Of a stretch of 64,000 bases of DNA, positions 44,501 through 53,897 are shown piece after piece; the stretch's first letter is position 1, and the number at the start of each line of letters is the position of its first letter. The stretch lies in NCBI GenBank assembly GCA_001896555.1, contig MPOS01000012.1:17195-81194 (forward strand), read 5' to 3'. Under the pieces are notes generated by a model, which had not been told where the DNA came from, did no database searches, and worked only from the letters and a program-made list of their open reading frames with translations. This stretch comes from Candidatus Phosphitivorax anaerolimi. Lineage in GTDB: Bacteria > Desulfobacterota > Desulfomonilia > UBA1062. The position numbers were made by a program, and so were the translations under genes.

Positions 44501-47500
44501 CTTCGTAAATCAGGTCAGTTTCTTTGAGGGTGTGTTGTCACAATTCCATGAGCCACGGCAGGTCGCAATCCCTTCGTAAATCAGGTCAGTTTCTTTCTTT
44601 CCCCTGTCTGAGCTATCGGGCAGGGCATAAGAGCGGTCGCAATCCCTTCGTAAATCAGGTCAGTTTCTTTATGTTGAGAATGTTTTTCAGGCCGTGACGG
44701 AAGCCATAGGGTCGCAATCCCTTCGTAAATCAGGTCAGTTTCTTTTGGGCTTCGTGGTGGGTATTTCCCCTGTCTGAGCTATCGGTCGCAATCCCTTCGT
44801 AAATCAGGTCAGTTTCTTTTGAAAAGACAGATCTACAAGGACGAACATACAAGTGTTTCTGTCGCAATCCCTTCGTAAATCAGGTCAGTTTCTTTCCGAA
44901 ATCACCACCGACCATCCGGCATCCAGCTACGTCGCAATCCCTTCGTAAATCAGGTCAGTTTCTTTGTCGTGGATGAGAACGGGAAGCCGCTGGTGGTGTA
45001 TCAGTCGCAATCCCTTCGTAAATCAGGTCAGTTTCTTTCGAAGCAACCCCTAAGCCCGATGGTGGTATAAAACCTGGTCGCAATCCCTTCGTAAATCAGG
45101 TCAGTTTCTTTACAACACAACAACCCTACAAGCGCTCAGGGCTGAACTGTCGCAATCCCTTCGTAAATCAGGTCAGTTTCTTTAAATTGATAGGGACAAA
45201 AAAATGTCCCATCTCGGTCCTTGGTCGCAATCCCTTCGTAAATCAGGTCAGTTTCTTTATTTTGTGCCGATGATGATCGAATTGATTTCGATGTGTCGCA
45301 ATCCCTTCGTAAATCAGGTCAGTTTCTTTAGTACACAGGCAAAGCACAGAACAAGGTCACGGGGCAAGAGGTCGCAATCCCTTCGTAAATCAGGTCAGTT
45401 TCTTTCCTGGTTATCTCGACGGCGACACCTGGCTTTGCGTTCTCGTGTCGCAATCCCTTCGTAAATCAGGTCAGTTTCTTTTCAGAGCCGTGGCCTGGCC
45501 TGTCAGGACAAGGGCTCCGGCCGTCGCAATCCCTTCGTAAATCAGGTCAGTTTCTTTTGCAGGCCATGGATATCAACTATGAAGATAATGAGCTGTGTCG
45601 CAATCCCTTCGTAAATCAGGTCAGTTTCTTTGATGATTGCTTTGATGCAATACGGGCTATGCCGGATGTCGCAATCCCTTCGTAAATCAGGTCAGTTTCT
45701 TTTTGACGTATCTGTCGGTGAACTGAGCGAGATCATAGGCGTCGCAATCCCTTCGTAAATCAGGTCAGTTTCTTTCGAACGATCCTTGGAGACTGTTCAA
45801 AGCTGCATCGAGGTCGTCGCAATCCCTTCGTAAATCAGGTCAGTTTCTTTCTGTTTTTCGCACACGAAACTTGCAACGATCTGCCCGGGTCGCAATCCCT
45901 TCGTAAATCAGGTCAGTTTCTTTGGAGGGTACTGCCCGGTATTCGCATTCTCTCGACGCGAGTCGCAATCCCTTCGTAAATCAGGTCAGTTTCTTTTCAA
46001 TGATGCAACTGGGAAGGGTGGCAAATGGGTCAAGTCGCAATCCCTTCGTAAATCAGGTCAGTTTCTTTGCCTGGTGGGATGACCATGGAGACTACATCGT
46101 CGTGTCGCAATCCCTTCGTAAATCAGGTCAGTTTCTTTTGGGATAGCTGAACACAACAAGCGCACCTATGAGGCTGGTCGCAATCCCTTCGTAAATCAGG
46201 TCAGTTTCTTTACCCAAGAGTGGACAGAGATCCACTCGGTAGAGGATCTCCCAGGTCGCAATCCCTTCGTAAATCAGGTCAGTTTCTTTATTTGATACAT
46301 CAATGGAAATACCGGAAAAAATGAGCATAGTCGCAATCCCTTCGTAAATCAGGTCAGTTTCTTTGAGGATCTCCCCGCTTTTAAGCGCGCGGTCCACGAA
46401 GACTAGTCGCAATCCCTTCGTAAATCAGGTCAGTTTCTTTAGAACAAGATTACCACAAACGAAAGGAGAGCAAAAGTCGCAATCCCTTCGTAAATCAGGT
46501 CAGTTTCTTTACAGTATTGGCGTTTAATGGATACCACTATCGCGTGTCGCAATCCCTTCGTAAATCAGGTCAGTTTCTTTCCACCTCTACACATGCGGAT
46601 ATCAAACTGATCGGCGCAGTCGCAATCCCTTCGTAAATCAGGTCAGTTTCTTTTTGTCAATGGCAGGGTGTATATCGCCGACCCTGCCGAGTCGCAATCC
46701 CTTCGTAAATCAGGTCAGTTTCTTTGAGCACACAGACTGCAGGGGACAAGAGTAAACAGAAAGGTCGCAATCCCTTCGTAAATCAGGTCAGTTTCTTTTT
46801 TGCTATCCAGGAAGGAGGGGACGAGAGCACGCAGACTGGTCGCAATCCCTTCGTAAATCAGGTCAGTTTCTTTGGTGAACCGCTGAACAAAAATAAGCAC
46901 TACCAGGAAGGGTCGCAATCCCTTCGTAAATCAGGTCAGTTTCTTTCGAGAACTACGACTCATGTACGAGCACGTACAGCGGTCGCAATCCCTTCGTAAA
47001 TCAGGTCAGTTTCTTTAAATCGAGGCGTGGGCGAAATCGGACCGCGGGAAGGCTGCATAGTCGCAATCCCTTCGTAAATCAGGTCAGTTTCTTTAGTCAA
47101 GACTTGTCCCAATTGCAAGGCTTGTGCGGGTCGCAATCCCTTCGTAAATCAGGTCAGTTTCTTTGCTGAAAGGCTTTACCCAAATGTTCTTCCTTGTAGG
47201 GGTCGCAATCCCTTCGTAAATCAGGTCAGTTTCTTTGCCACACCCCCGTTTCTTTAACACGCTGCTGTGGTGGGTCGCAATCCCTTCGTAAATCAGGTCA
47301 GTTTCTTTGGCAAATGTAAGGGCGAGTGTCAACGAGCCGGGTTTATCTGTCGCAATCCCTTCGTAAATCAGGTCAGTTTCTTTCCAAGTTATCGGACACT
47401 ATCGGGATATTCAACCTTCCGTCGCAATCCCTTCGTAAATCAGGTCAGTTTCTTTAGCGAAAGCCCTGGAAAGGTATGAAGAGCTGTATTCTCAGTCGCA

Positions 47501-47675
47501 ATCCCTTCGTAAATCAGGTCAGTTTCTTTGCTAAGGCATTGCTGGAGTCCGGTGAATTAGTCGGGTCGCAATCCCTTCGTAAATCAGGTCAGTTTCTTTA
47601 TCAACCAACTCCTCTGTGATCTGCTGGACAGCTGGCTTGCGTCGCAATCCCTTCGTAAATCAGGTCAGTTTCTTT
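41567..47675 (-). CRISPR. CRISPR array: 84 repeats of 35 nt, 83 spacers
   Basis: Repeats begin GTCGCAATCCCTTCG and end CAGGTCAGTTTCTTT on the plus strand; I located 84 copies from 41567 to 47641 and they look identical by eye. Spacers are 34-43 nt, the variable length usual for type III. The expected transcript runs on the minus strand, from the leader at the right, so that each crRNA carries the 5' tag ATTGCGAC. The repeat has no strong hairpin, in line with cleavage by a stand-alone Cas6. The associated cas genes are type III-A. Open frames through the array, translated from repeats such as SQSLRKSGQFL, are not genes. Confidence 0.99.
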
Positions 47676-47949
47676 AGCGCCACCCAAAAGGCAAAGAATA
47701 ATAAATGGATACCTTCCCATTTCCGCATACCTTCTGAGCTTTTTTGTAAATCACCATATAAATCCAAGAGCCTTCTTCTCTGAATTGTCATGTAAGCTCA
47801 TGATCTTCAAGAGATATTTGATATTCCGCACACCTCTTTTTTGCTGCAGATAACTTTATACATATTATCATGGAGATAGAATAAAATGGGAATTCCCTGT
47901 CAGGTCTGCGGAGCACTTTTTGAAACCCGAACATCAGTTGTCTCCCCAA
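47676..47949 (-). promoter_or_regulatory. Probable CRISPR leader
   Basis: About 270 AT-rich bases between the intact last-numbered repeat and the second cas2 stop. It has the position and composition of a leader that drives minus-strand transcription of the array and receives new spacers. I could not identify a clean -35/-10 pair. Confidence 0.6.
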
Positions 47950-48231
47950 TCAGTACACATGATACTCCTCGTCAGGATCAATAAAAATACCCTTGCCGAT
48001 GATATCTGGGATATAAGCCGCACATTTCTCGCAGAGCAGGAAATATTTCACGCCGTCGACCTCCGGATCAATGACTGCTTCGATCCTGTTCTTCATCTCG
48101 CGCAGTGTCCCGGCTCTGACGTCGAGTTCGAAGATTGATTTTTGCACCCGAACGCCGTAATCTTCCGAGATCTTCGCCACCTGCCGCAGGCGATCAGGGC
48201 CGGATATGTCGTAAGCAACAATTATTTTCAT
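47950..48231 (-). CDS. cas2: Cas2, second copy
   Basis: A 93-residue Cas2 (MKIIVAYDISGPDRLRQVAKI, then VQKSIFELDV), with the conserved first-strand Asp in YDIS. It begins 2 bases after the first cas2 stop and has a long C-terminal strand (GKGIFIDPDEEYHVY). A longer in-frame start inside the first cas2 is not used. Only about one third of residues appear shared with its neighbour, so it is not a recent duplication. Confidence 0.9.
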   Translation of the reverse strand: MKIIVAYDISGPDRLRQVAKISEDYGVRVQKSIFELDVRAGTLREMKNRIEAVIDPEVDGVKYFLLCEKCAAYIPDIIGKGIFIDPDEEYHVY

Positions 48232-48233
48232 GC

Positions 48234-48509
48234 CTACACAACCATGTAATCGAGCTGGGTGAGCTTCATGCCTTTGCCGGAGATCAGAACCTTCCGAAGG
48301 CACCTGCTGCAGATTCTGTATATTCTTACCGAGTCGGTCTTCATGTCGATTTGCGCTGCACAGTAAGCTCGGATGCGCTTTATGGCAGGTTCGTCGAGGT
48401 CGCATTCAAAGACGGATTTCTGGGTGTTAAGCCCGAACTCCTTGAGGAATCTGTGCAGCGCCGCCCTTGTGGCATCATTGGAAATGTCATAGGTGATGAG
48501 GGTGATCAC
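48234..48509 (-). CDS. cas2: Cas2, first copy
   Basis: A 91-residue Cas2 (MITLITYDISNDATRAALHRF, then TQKSVFECDLD). It works with Cas1 as the spacer integrase. It follows cas1 by 15 bases. A CSRCLR segment near residue 68 parallels LCEKC in the other copy. Having two Cas2 genes raises the possibility of a mixed Cas1-Cas2 complex. Confidence 0.92.
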   Translation of the reverse strand: MITLITYDISNDATRAALHRFLKEFGLNTQKSVFECDLDEPAIKRIRAYCAAQIDMKTDSVRIYRICSRCLRKVLISGKGMKLTQLDYMVV

Positions 48510-48524
48510 GGTCCCGCCTCCGAT

Positions 48525-49679
48525 TTACTTCAGCAGCATGGGCTGGTACATGTCAGCCTCGCCCTCGATGACTTTCCTGAAATGACCTGCCTGGTAGACA
48601 AGGGCATCGGCATAGGTGAGTTTTCTGTCAGCAGGTGGATAGAAGAATTCCGTAGTGAGCTTTTTCTCAAAGGCATCAATCACCCGGGAAAAGGCGCCGG
48701 GTGTGAGCCTGACAGGATATTTTGCGGTCAAGACTTCCTGTGCAGGCGTTTCCGTCATCCTCTGCTCCGGGAGATCAATGACATCGGGAGCATTGCCGGT
48801 ATCAGACATGAGGCCTATAGGATCTTTGAGGATGTATTCGATATTATCCTCCTTCGGCGCTTCCTGCACATCATCCTCGGGCTTCTCAACAGTGAAGTCG
48901 TCTTTTTTCAGTATCTTCAGATTGAAGAGCGAGAGCGCCAGTGTGTCCGCGATAATCGGCCGGAACTCCTCCATGAGGTCGAGCACCAGGGAGTATCTGC
49001 CATAGTCGATGGAGTGCAGGGAGCCCGGATAGGGATCAAGGCCTGCAACCCGAACCGCTGCATAGACACGGTTCATGAGAAATGTATAGAGCAGGGAGAG
49101 CACTGAATTGACCGGGTCAGTGGGAGGCCTCCTGACACGGCGGGTGAATCCCCAGTCGTCAACGAATCCTTTCGGGAAGGCTTCGAAATAAAGGGCCGAG
49201 CCTTTACCTTCATAGCCTCGCACACTGTTGACAGACTCTGCCTTGTCGAGCATCTTCAGGATGTCCATGATCTCTCTGGCCTTGCTTCCGGCAACCGGTA
49301 TGCCCTTTGTCCTCTTGATGCGCATGAGCACGGTGGCCATGTTCGACAGCTTCCCTGAGACAAATGACTTTGCCGACTTCAAGCAGAAGTTTTCGTCATC
49401 GATGAGCCGCCACTGGCGCTTGCGCAGATAAACATTGCGTGGCTCCTGCGATGCCAGCCTCCCCAGATACCGGCCGTTGAAGGTGAGAAACACCACGTCG
49501 ATGTTGTGCCGCAGAATCTGTGCCAATGCCCTGTGGGTGATCTCTACATTACCATAGACAAGTATCTGGCTGAGTTTGTAGGTGAAGAGTGTGTGATAGG
49601 TGTCGTCGCCCTTTTTCACGAGGAGGTGCCTCCCCTCCTTGACAATCCTCGCTCCCTGGGTTCTGATATAGACGATCAT
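48525..49679 (-). CDS. cas1: Cas1 integrase with an acidic insert
   Basis: A 384-residue Cas1. ATG 49679 follows AAGGAG; the open frame extends further upstream but without family similarity. Catalytic surroundings are visible: SVLSLLYTFLMNRVYAAVRV, GSLHSIDYGRYSLVLDLMEE and EEFRPIIADTLALSLFN. Between ILKKDDF and VRLTPGAFSRVIDAF there are about 55 extra acidic residues (EKPEDDVQEAPKEDNIEY and following) not usual in Cas1. It integrates new spacers together with Cas2. Confidence 0.95.
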   Translation of the reverse strand: MIVYIRTQGARIVKEGRHLLVKKGDDTYHTLFTYKLSQILVYGNVEITHRALAQILRHNIDVVFLTFNGRYLGRLASQEPRNVYLRKRQWRLIDDENFCLKSAKSFVSGKLSNMATVLMRIKRTKGIPVAGSKAREIMDILKMLDKAESVNSVRGYEGKGSALYFEAFPKGFVDDWGFTRRVRRPPTDPVNSVLSLLYTFLMNRVYAAVRVAGLDPYPGSLHSIDYGRYSLVLDLMEEFRPIIADTLALSLFNLKILKKDDFTVEKPEDDVQEAPKEDNIEYILKDPIGLMSDTGNAPDVIDLPEQRMTETPAQEVLTAKYPVRLTPGAFSRVIDAFEKKLTTEFFYPPADRKLTYADALVYQAGHFRKVIEGEADMYQPMLLK

Positions 49680-50056
49680 GTACATCTCCTTCGCCGCAGC
49701 TCCTTTTCCTCCCTCCGGGGCAGGAAAAAAGAAAAATCCCCACCCGTTCCACTGAAGGGAAAGGGAGAAGAGGATTGCGGCATGGTCATTGAATTTATTG
49801 AGAAGCAATTCATGCTGTGACCATACCGTTGTCCTCGCAGGCCTTGCAAACACCGCAACGTTGCCGTCAGGCAATCAGGGCATAGTTGGAAAAGTTCTCG
49901 GACCCCATCAGATGTTCACGTCGCGTACATGCATTATTCGGATGTCAAAGAGCAATCAATAAAGATTGAGAATTCAGCCCACTGTATGGAGGTTCTTACC
50001 TTGCCTACATGATCGATTCTCTAATATTACCTGCTCAATTATTTTTCATGTAAATA
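49680..50056. other. Intergenic region inside the cas operon
   Basis: About 380 bases, the largest gap in the cas cluster, between the CARF-HEPN gene and cas1. It has no domain-bearing ORF. It might contain a separate promoter for cas1-cas2 and the array, with AT-rich DNA at 50020-50055. Confidence 0.4.
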
Positions 50057-51301
50057 CTACCGTGTTGTATCCTCGTTCAACCAGGGAAACTGGAGCGCGG
50101 CGGCTCGTGAGGCAAATTCATCGATGTTGTCTGCGATGAGTTCAATTATCGACTGTCTCAGGTTCTCGTAGCTTCTCTTCGTCACAGGAACCAACCCATG
50201 AGCCAGAATAGATTGATTTCTCTGACGGAGCTGGCCTTGAAGATGCTCATTCCCTGCATACCGGTGGCCAAGAGTGTGGCCCAGGCTTTCAAGGATACGA
50301 TAATCCCAGTCAAGCCCTGTCTTGATCTTGCCGTCACGTTTATCTCTCAGTCGTTCCAGGTCCTCATGTAGGTGAATGGAGACCTTTGCTATGTCTACAT
50401 CATCAGTCATGATTTCAAAGTCTCGTTCAAGGACATATTGAGCTAACAGTTCTGTTACGCGATACAGTCTTGCCAGGGCATCATCATAACGGCCTTCTAT
50501 TGCACGGCGTTCAGCGTTGTTGAAGATATCGATGATCAACAGTTCTTTTGGAACTTTCTTCTTGTCCTGGGCGAGTTCTTCCAGGGCTTCGAATGCCTCA
50601 GCTCTGGGGCGGAAGCAATCCAAGGCAGGCAACTCGTTATCCAATTTTTTCAGTCCATCCAGTGCGCCTCTATGGTTGAAAAGGTCCCAGAGGCGATAAG
50701 CTGAGGCGACATTTCTCAACTGCTGTCCTTTTTTTTGATCATACTCGTCAAGCAGCTTGAGGTTGGACCCGGACAACAGTTGCTCGGCAGTATCGAAGCG
50801 CAATTTTCTGATAAATTCTTCGGCGATTCTAAGATCATGTGCCGCGAAAATCTGTGTTGGTATGATGGTGCGGAACTGCTCGGTGCCGTCAATCACTATC
50901 CCGTCTTTTCTTTTTCCGGTTATGTAGCTGATGGAGCCGCACTGGTTGTGTATGGCGGAGAGAACGGCACCACTGCTCATTGCTTTGGTGCCGCTGGTGA
51001 AGTCGATCTGGATCTCGTCATCCGCAAAGCCGCTTTCACGGAGCTCTTGAAAGACCTCATTTATATTATGGAATACTGCCTGAAAATCATCGACATCCTT
51101 CAGCATGGCTATGCGGTATGCATCGGAAGAGAGCGAGAGCTCACGGGCTATGATCTTGGCGTTGTCCTCGCTGCCATAGCTGGCTGCGAGGACAAGATAA
51201 TCAGGCCGATAATGGGAGATAGCCTTTTTGAGAGGCTTGAATATCTGCACATCCGGCCGGGTTCCTGTGCCTACAGTGACTATTAGGGCGCATTTCTTCA
51301 T
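50057..51301 (-). CDS. CARF-HEPN ribonuclease, Csm6-like (TIGR02710-type)
   Basis: A 414-residue protein. The N-terminal CARF domain includes VTVGTGTRPD and DFTSGTKAMSSGA, a cyclic-oligoadenylate-binding arrangement. The C-terminal HEPN domain has a R361-x6-H368 motif (RNQSILAHGL), the ribonuclease site. By family knowledge it is switched on by cyclic oligoadenylates made by Cas10 and then degrades RNA non-specifically. It sits after csm5 with a 127-base gap. Some annotation schemes name this family only as a CRISPR-associated CARF protein. Confidence 0.88.
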   Translation of the reverse strand: MKKCALIVTVGTGTRPDVQIFKPLKKAISHYRPDYLVLAASYGSEDNAKIIARELSLSSDAYRIAMLKDVDDFQAVFHNINEVFQELRESGFADDEIQIDFTSGTKAMSSGAVLSAIHNQCGSISYITGKRKDGIVIDGTEQFRTIIPTQIFAAHDLRIAEEFIRKLRFDTAEQLLSGSNLKLLDEYDQKKGQQLRNVASAYRLWDLFNHRGALDGLKKLDNELPALDCFRPRAEAFEALEELAQDKKKVPKELLIIDIFNNAERRAIEGRYDDALARLYRVTELLAQYVLERDFEIMTDDVDIAKVSIHLHEDLERLRDKRDGKIKTGLDWDYRILESLGHTLGHRYAGNEHLQGQLRQRNQSILAHGLVPVTKRSYENLRQSIIELIADNIDEFASRAAALQFPWLNEDTTR

Positions 51302-51428
51302 TTTTTTCCTCCACCCGGGAGTGTGTCTGCGTCACCCCGTTGATATACTCCCCAATTTCCGCATACATATGAGGGTCGGGTTGAAAGATGACCGGTTGCG
51401 GAGATTGTCGTGCGGACCATACCTCTCC

Positions 51429-52895
51429 TCACATGAATGGTTCGATTTTCACGATCACAAAGGAGTTGCCTTTCTGAACAACTGTGATCTTCGCCTTTAC
51501 GTTCTTGCGCCTATTGATCAACCGGTCATGCATTGATTCCGGTACGAGTTCCTTGCCTTTACCAAAGGCTCTTCGATTTTCTACTCGCGCAACCACGGTT
51601 GCATCCTGTGCCCTCCATTCAAGCGTAGCGTTTTCCCAGACATCCTCTACAACCGGTTCAGGCTCTTTTCTCTGGACGGCGATAGTTGTACGGTCTTCCG
51701 GTTGCGAAAATTCCATCCACCCCATGGGCACCCATTGATTATGCTCCTTTTGCCAGACACGCCTGGTTTTTGGAGCAGGGTCACTGCCTCTGTTATGGCC
51801 GAAGATATTTCTGATTTCCGTCCTGACGTTGGGGGAGAACACTTCATCAACGGTAGTAGATAGCATGCCGGAGCCGAAACCGATCCTGAGCAAAGAGCCT
51901 TGTTGTTTTTCATACCAAGTATAAAGGCTCTGTGCTGCATCTCTTGCATCCGGACTTTTGGGTTTGGTATATGCTGAAAAATATTTCTTCTCATGATCAA
52001 AGATGCTCTTATTCATATGCCTGACATGACGCAGGAGATCATTGAGATCTTTTATGCACCGATCTTCTGTCTTGAAATGGTTGAATAGCTGCATATCCAT
52101 AATCAGTTCGGTCATGAACCGTCCGGCCACGACAGCCTCTACCCAAACCTCAAGAGGCCGATCAGGTCTTTCCTGTTTGCTCCAATACACCTCGCCCGAA
52201 GCATTCTTCGAGAGAAATTGCAGTTTGATCAGCCTGGATTCGATCTGGCCGATGGGGTATGCATCTCGTACAGTCAGGCATCGCAAGATGTCCCGGTTTG
52301 GGCCGTCTTTTTGATCTGTGCCAGGAATCCTGAAGTTTTGCAGAATATCCCTTTGGAGAATCTTGTATGAAAATTGTTTCTTTTCCTTTCCTCTTTCCCC
52401 CGATGAAAGTTGCCGCAGATTATTTTCTACCCACGACCCCTTTTCTCCTCTCAATCGGGGATCGCCGGATAAAATACCATGCAGGAGACTTGTCCGCAGG
52501 GTGCCTTTTATGGATGTTCCGGGGATGAAGACCTGACCATGGGCATCACGAACAAAGGGTCGGAAACCCCTCATTCTGTTTTCACCACCTCGTATTGAGT
52601 GCAAAGCGATGTCTCGGATATTCTTATCCAAGTCCTTGATATCTTTTCCTTTCAGGTATTCGGCAATGGAACGGAATCCCGAGCTGACCGAGTCAACAAA
52701 ATCATCTATCAGATTATGATCCAGAAGAAATTCGCAGAACTTATCCTCGTCAATGACGTAGGTTTTACCTTTATGTGATATGAAGTCAGTAGTGCGAAGG
52801 CTGCCCTCTCGCGACCCTATGTGAATTGGCGAGGCAACTTCAAGGATCAAAGGTATTTTATATTTCAAATCCTTTTTTCCCAATATCTCGTTCAT
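51429..52895 (-). CDS. csm5: Csm5, type III-A effector subunit
   Basis: A 488-residue RAMP protein at the crRNA 3'-side end of the Csm complex. The start overlaps the end of csm4 by four bases (ATGA), with GGGAGG upstream. The N-terminal ILEVASPIHIGSREG and FIPGTSIKGTLRTSLLHGIL are standard Csm5 features. The C-terminal part contains the typical second RAMP fold. It helps to position and trim the crRNA. Confidence 0.92.
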   Translation of the reverse strand: MNEILGKKDLKYKIPLILEVASPIHIGSREGSLRTTDFISHKGKTYVIDEDKFCEFLLDHNLIDDFVDSVSSGFRSIAEYLKGKDIKDLDKNIRDIALHSIRGGENRMRGFRPFVRDAHGQVFIPGTSIKGTLRTSLLHGILSGDPRLRGEKGSWVENNLRQLSSGERGKEKKQFSYKILQRDILQNFRIPGTDQKDGPNRDILRCLTVRDAYPIGQIESRLIKLQFLSKNASGEVYWSKQERPDRPLEVWVEAVVAGRFMTELIMDMQLFNHFKTEDRCIKDLNDLLRHVRHMNKSIFDHEKKYFSAYTKPKSPDARDAAQSLYTWYEKQQGSLLRIGFGSGMLSTTVDEVFSPNVRTEIRNIFGHNRGSDPAPKTRRVWQKEHNQWVPMGWMEFSQPEDRTTIAVQRKEPEPVVEDVWENATLEWRAQDATVVARVENRRAFGKGKELVPESMHDRLINRRKNVKAKITVVQKGNSFVIVKIEPFM

Positions 52896-53887
52896 GCATC
52901 CTCCCATGGAAAAAGAAACGCAAGCCCGGAGCGATAGACTCTATGAAAAAGTCCGAGTGCTTGAGCATCATCGGGTGTAACATCCACCAGCATGCCCCTG
53001 ACCGGTTGATGTACCACGCTGCCCTCGCTGAACATGCGCAATCTTTTGCGCTTGAATGTTGTGGTGTTTCTGCCGCTCACTATGTAACCCCGGTTTTCAA
53101 AAAAATTCCATGCAGCAAAGATATCTCTTATATGTGGTTTTTCCTTGGAATTGGGGTAATAGCTTGACAAGAGCATGTATCTCTTTTGGTTTCTCTCTTT
53201 TTTAAACCATGATGCCGGTGGAGTCTCAAAACCCGAAAATTCAAATGTGCCGAACCCATAGGTGCGCTCCCCACCAAGACCTAAGTCGCCAAGCATTCTA
53301 AATGCACTCTCCAGGACACTCTTCCAGGCATTATCGCGTATATGGACAAGTCCGAACAGTCCGGCACCTTTTTTGAAATGGATCACCCCACAACGCCAGA
53401 AGCTGCTATTGCTGCTCTGCCTGTCTAAGGCAACCCGAGGTCTCAGCTCCTCCTCGTATGCTGTTTTTATTAATGATTCGCTACGAGTCTTGATCTGACT
53501 TATGTCATCAAGGCTGAGACGGGCTTCCCCAAGCCATGCATGAGTATCTTCCGGGCAAAGATATTGTATCTTTTTAATCTCCTTTCCAAGAGTCTGCATA
53601 GTCTCGTTATCCACAGGCGGTTTGCATAACGGCCTGGGTAAAGCATATTGGACAGCACCATCTCCACCGCGTTGGTAAAGGAAGAGGGAGCTCAGGATAA
53701 AGCCCGGGTTATCACCTCGTAGAATCTCCACCGTTTCATCGGCTTTGCCGAGCACGCACAATGCATTGATCAGCGCTGAAGTGAGTGCGTCAGAAGTAAG
53801 CGTGACATGTGAGTTCTCCATGCCGATACCACTTGCGCCAAAGTGCACCGGCCCTGTGAAGGTAAGCCTGTAGCTATACGTACTCAT
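52892..53887 (-). CDS. csm4: Csm4, type III-A effector subunit
   Basis: A 331-residue RAMP protein that binds the crRNA 5' tag and contacts Cas10. TFTGPVHFGASGIG opens the first RAMP fold and the glycine-rich loop DLGLGGERTYGFGTF is visible near residue 200. It follows csm3 by 10 bases. Conserved order cas10-csm2-csm3-csm4-csm5 supports the call. Confidence 0.93.
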   Translation of the reverse strand: MSTYSYRLTFTGPVHFGASGIGMENSHVTLTSDALTSALINALCVLGKADETVEILRGDNPGFILSSLFLYQRGGDGAVQYALPRPLCKPPVDNETMQTLGKEIKKIQYLCPEDTHAWLGEARLSLDDISQIKTRSESLIKTAYEEELRPRVALDRQSSNSSFWRCGVIHFKKGAGLFGLVHIRDNAWKSVLESAFRMLGDLGLGGERTYGFGTFEFSGFETPPASWFKKERNQKRYMLLSSYYPNSKEKPHIRDIFAAWNFFENRGYIVSGRNTTTFKRKRLRMFSEGSVVHQPVRGMLVDVTPDDAQALGLFHRVYRSGLAFLFPWEDA

Positions 53888-53897
53888 TTTCTATCCT

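Noticed and set aside
41488..47479. Many open reading frames inside the repeat array
   Set aside because: They are translations of the CRISPR repeat in different frames (SQSLRKSGQFL, RNPFVNQVSFF, KETDLIYEGIAT) joined by spacers; they have no ribosome binding sites or family similarity.
48525..49874. A longer Cas1 beginning at 49874
   Set aside because: The added 65 residues show no Cas1 similarity, and a strong AAGGAG site precedes the ATG at 49679.
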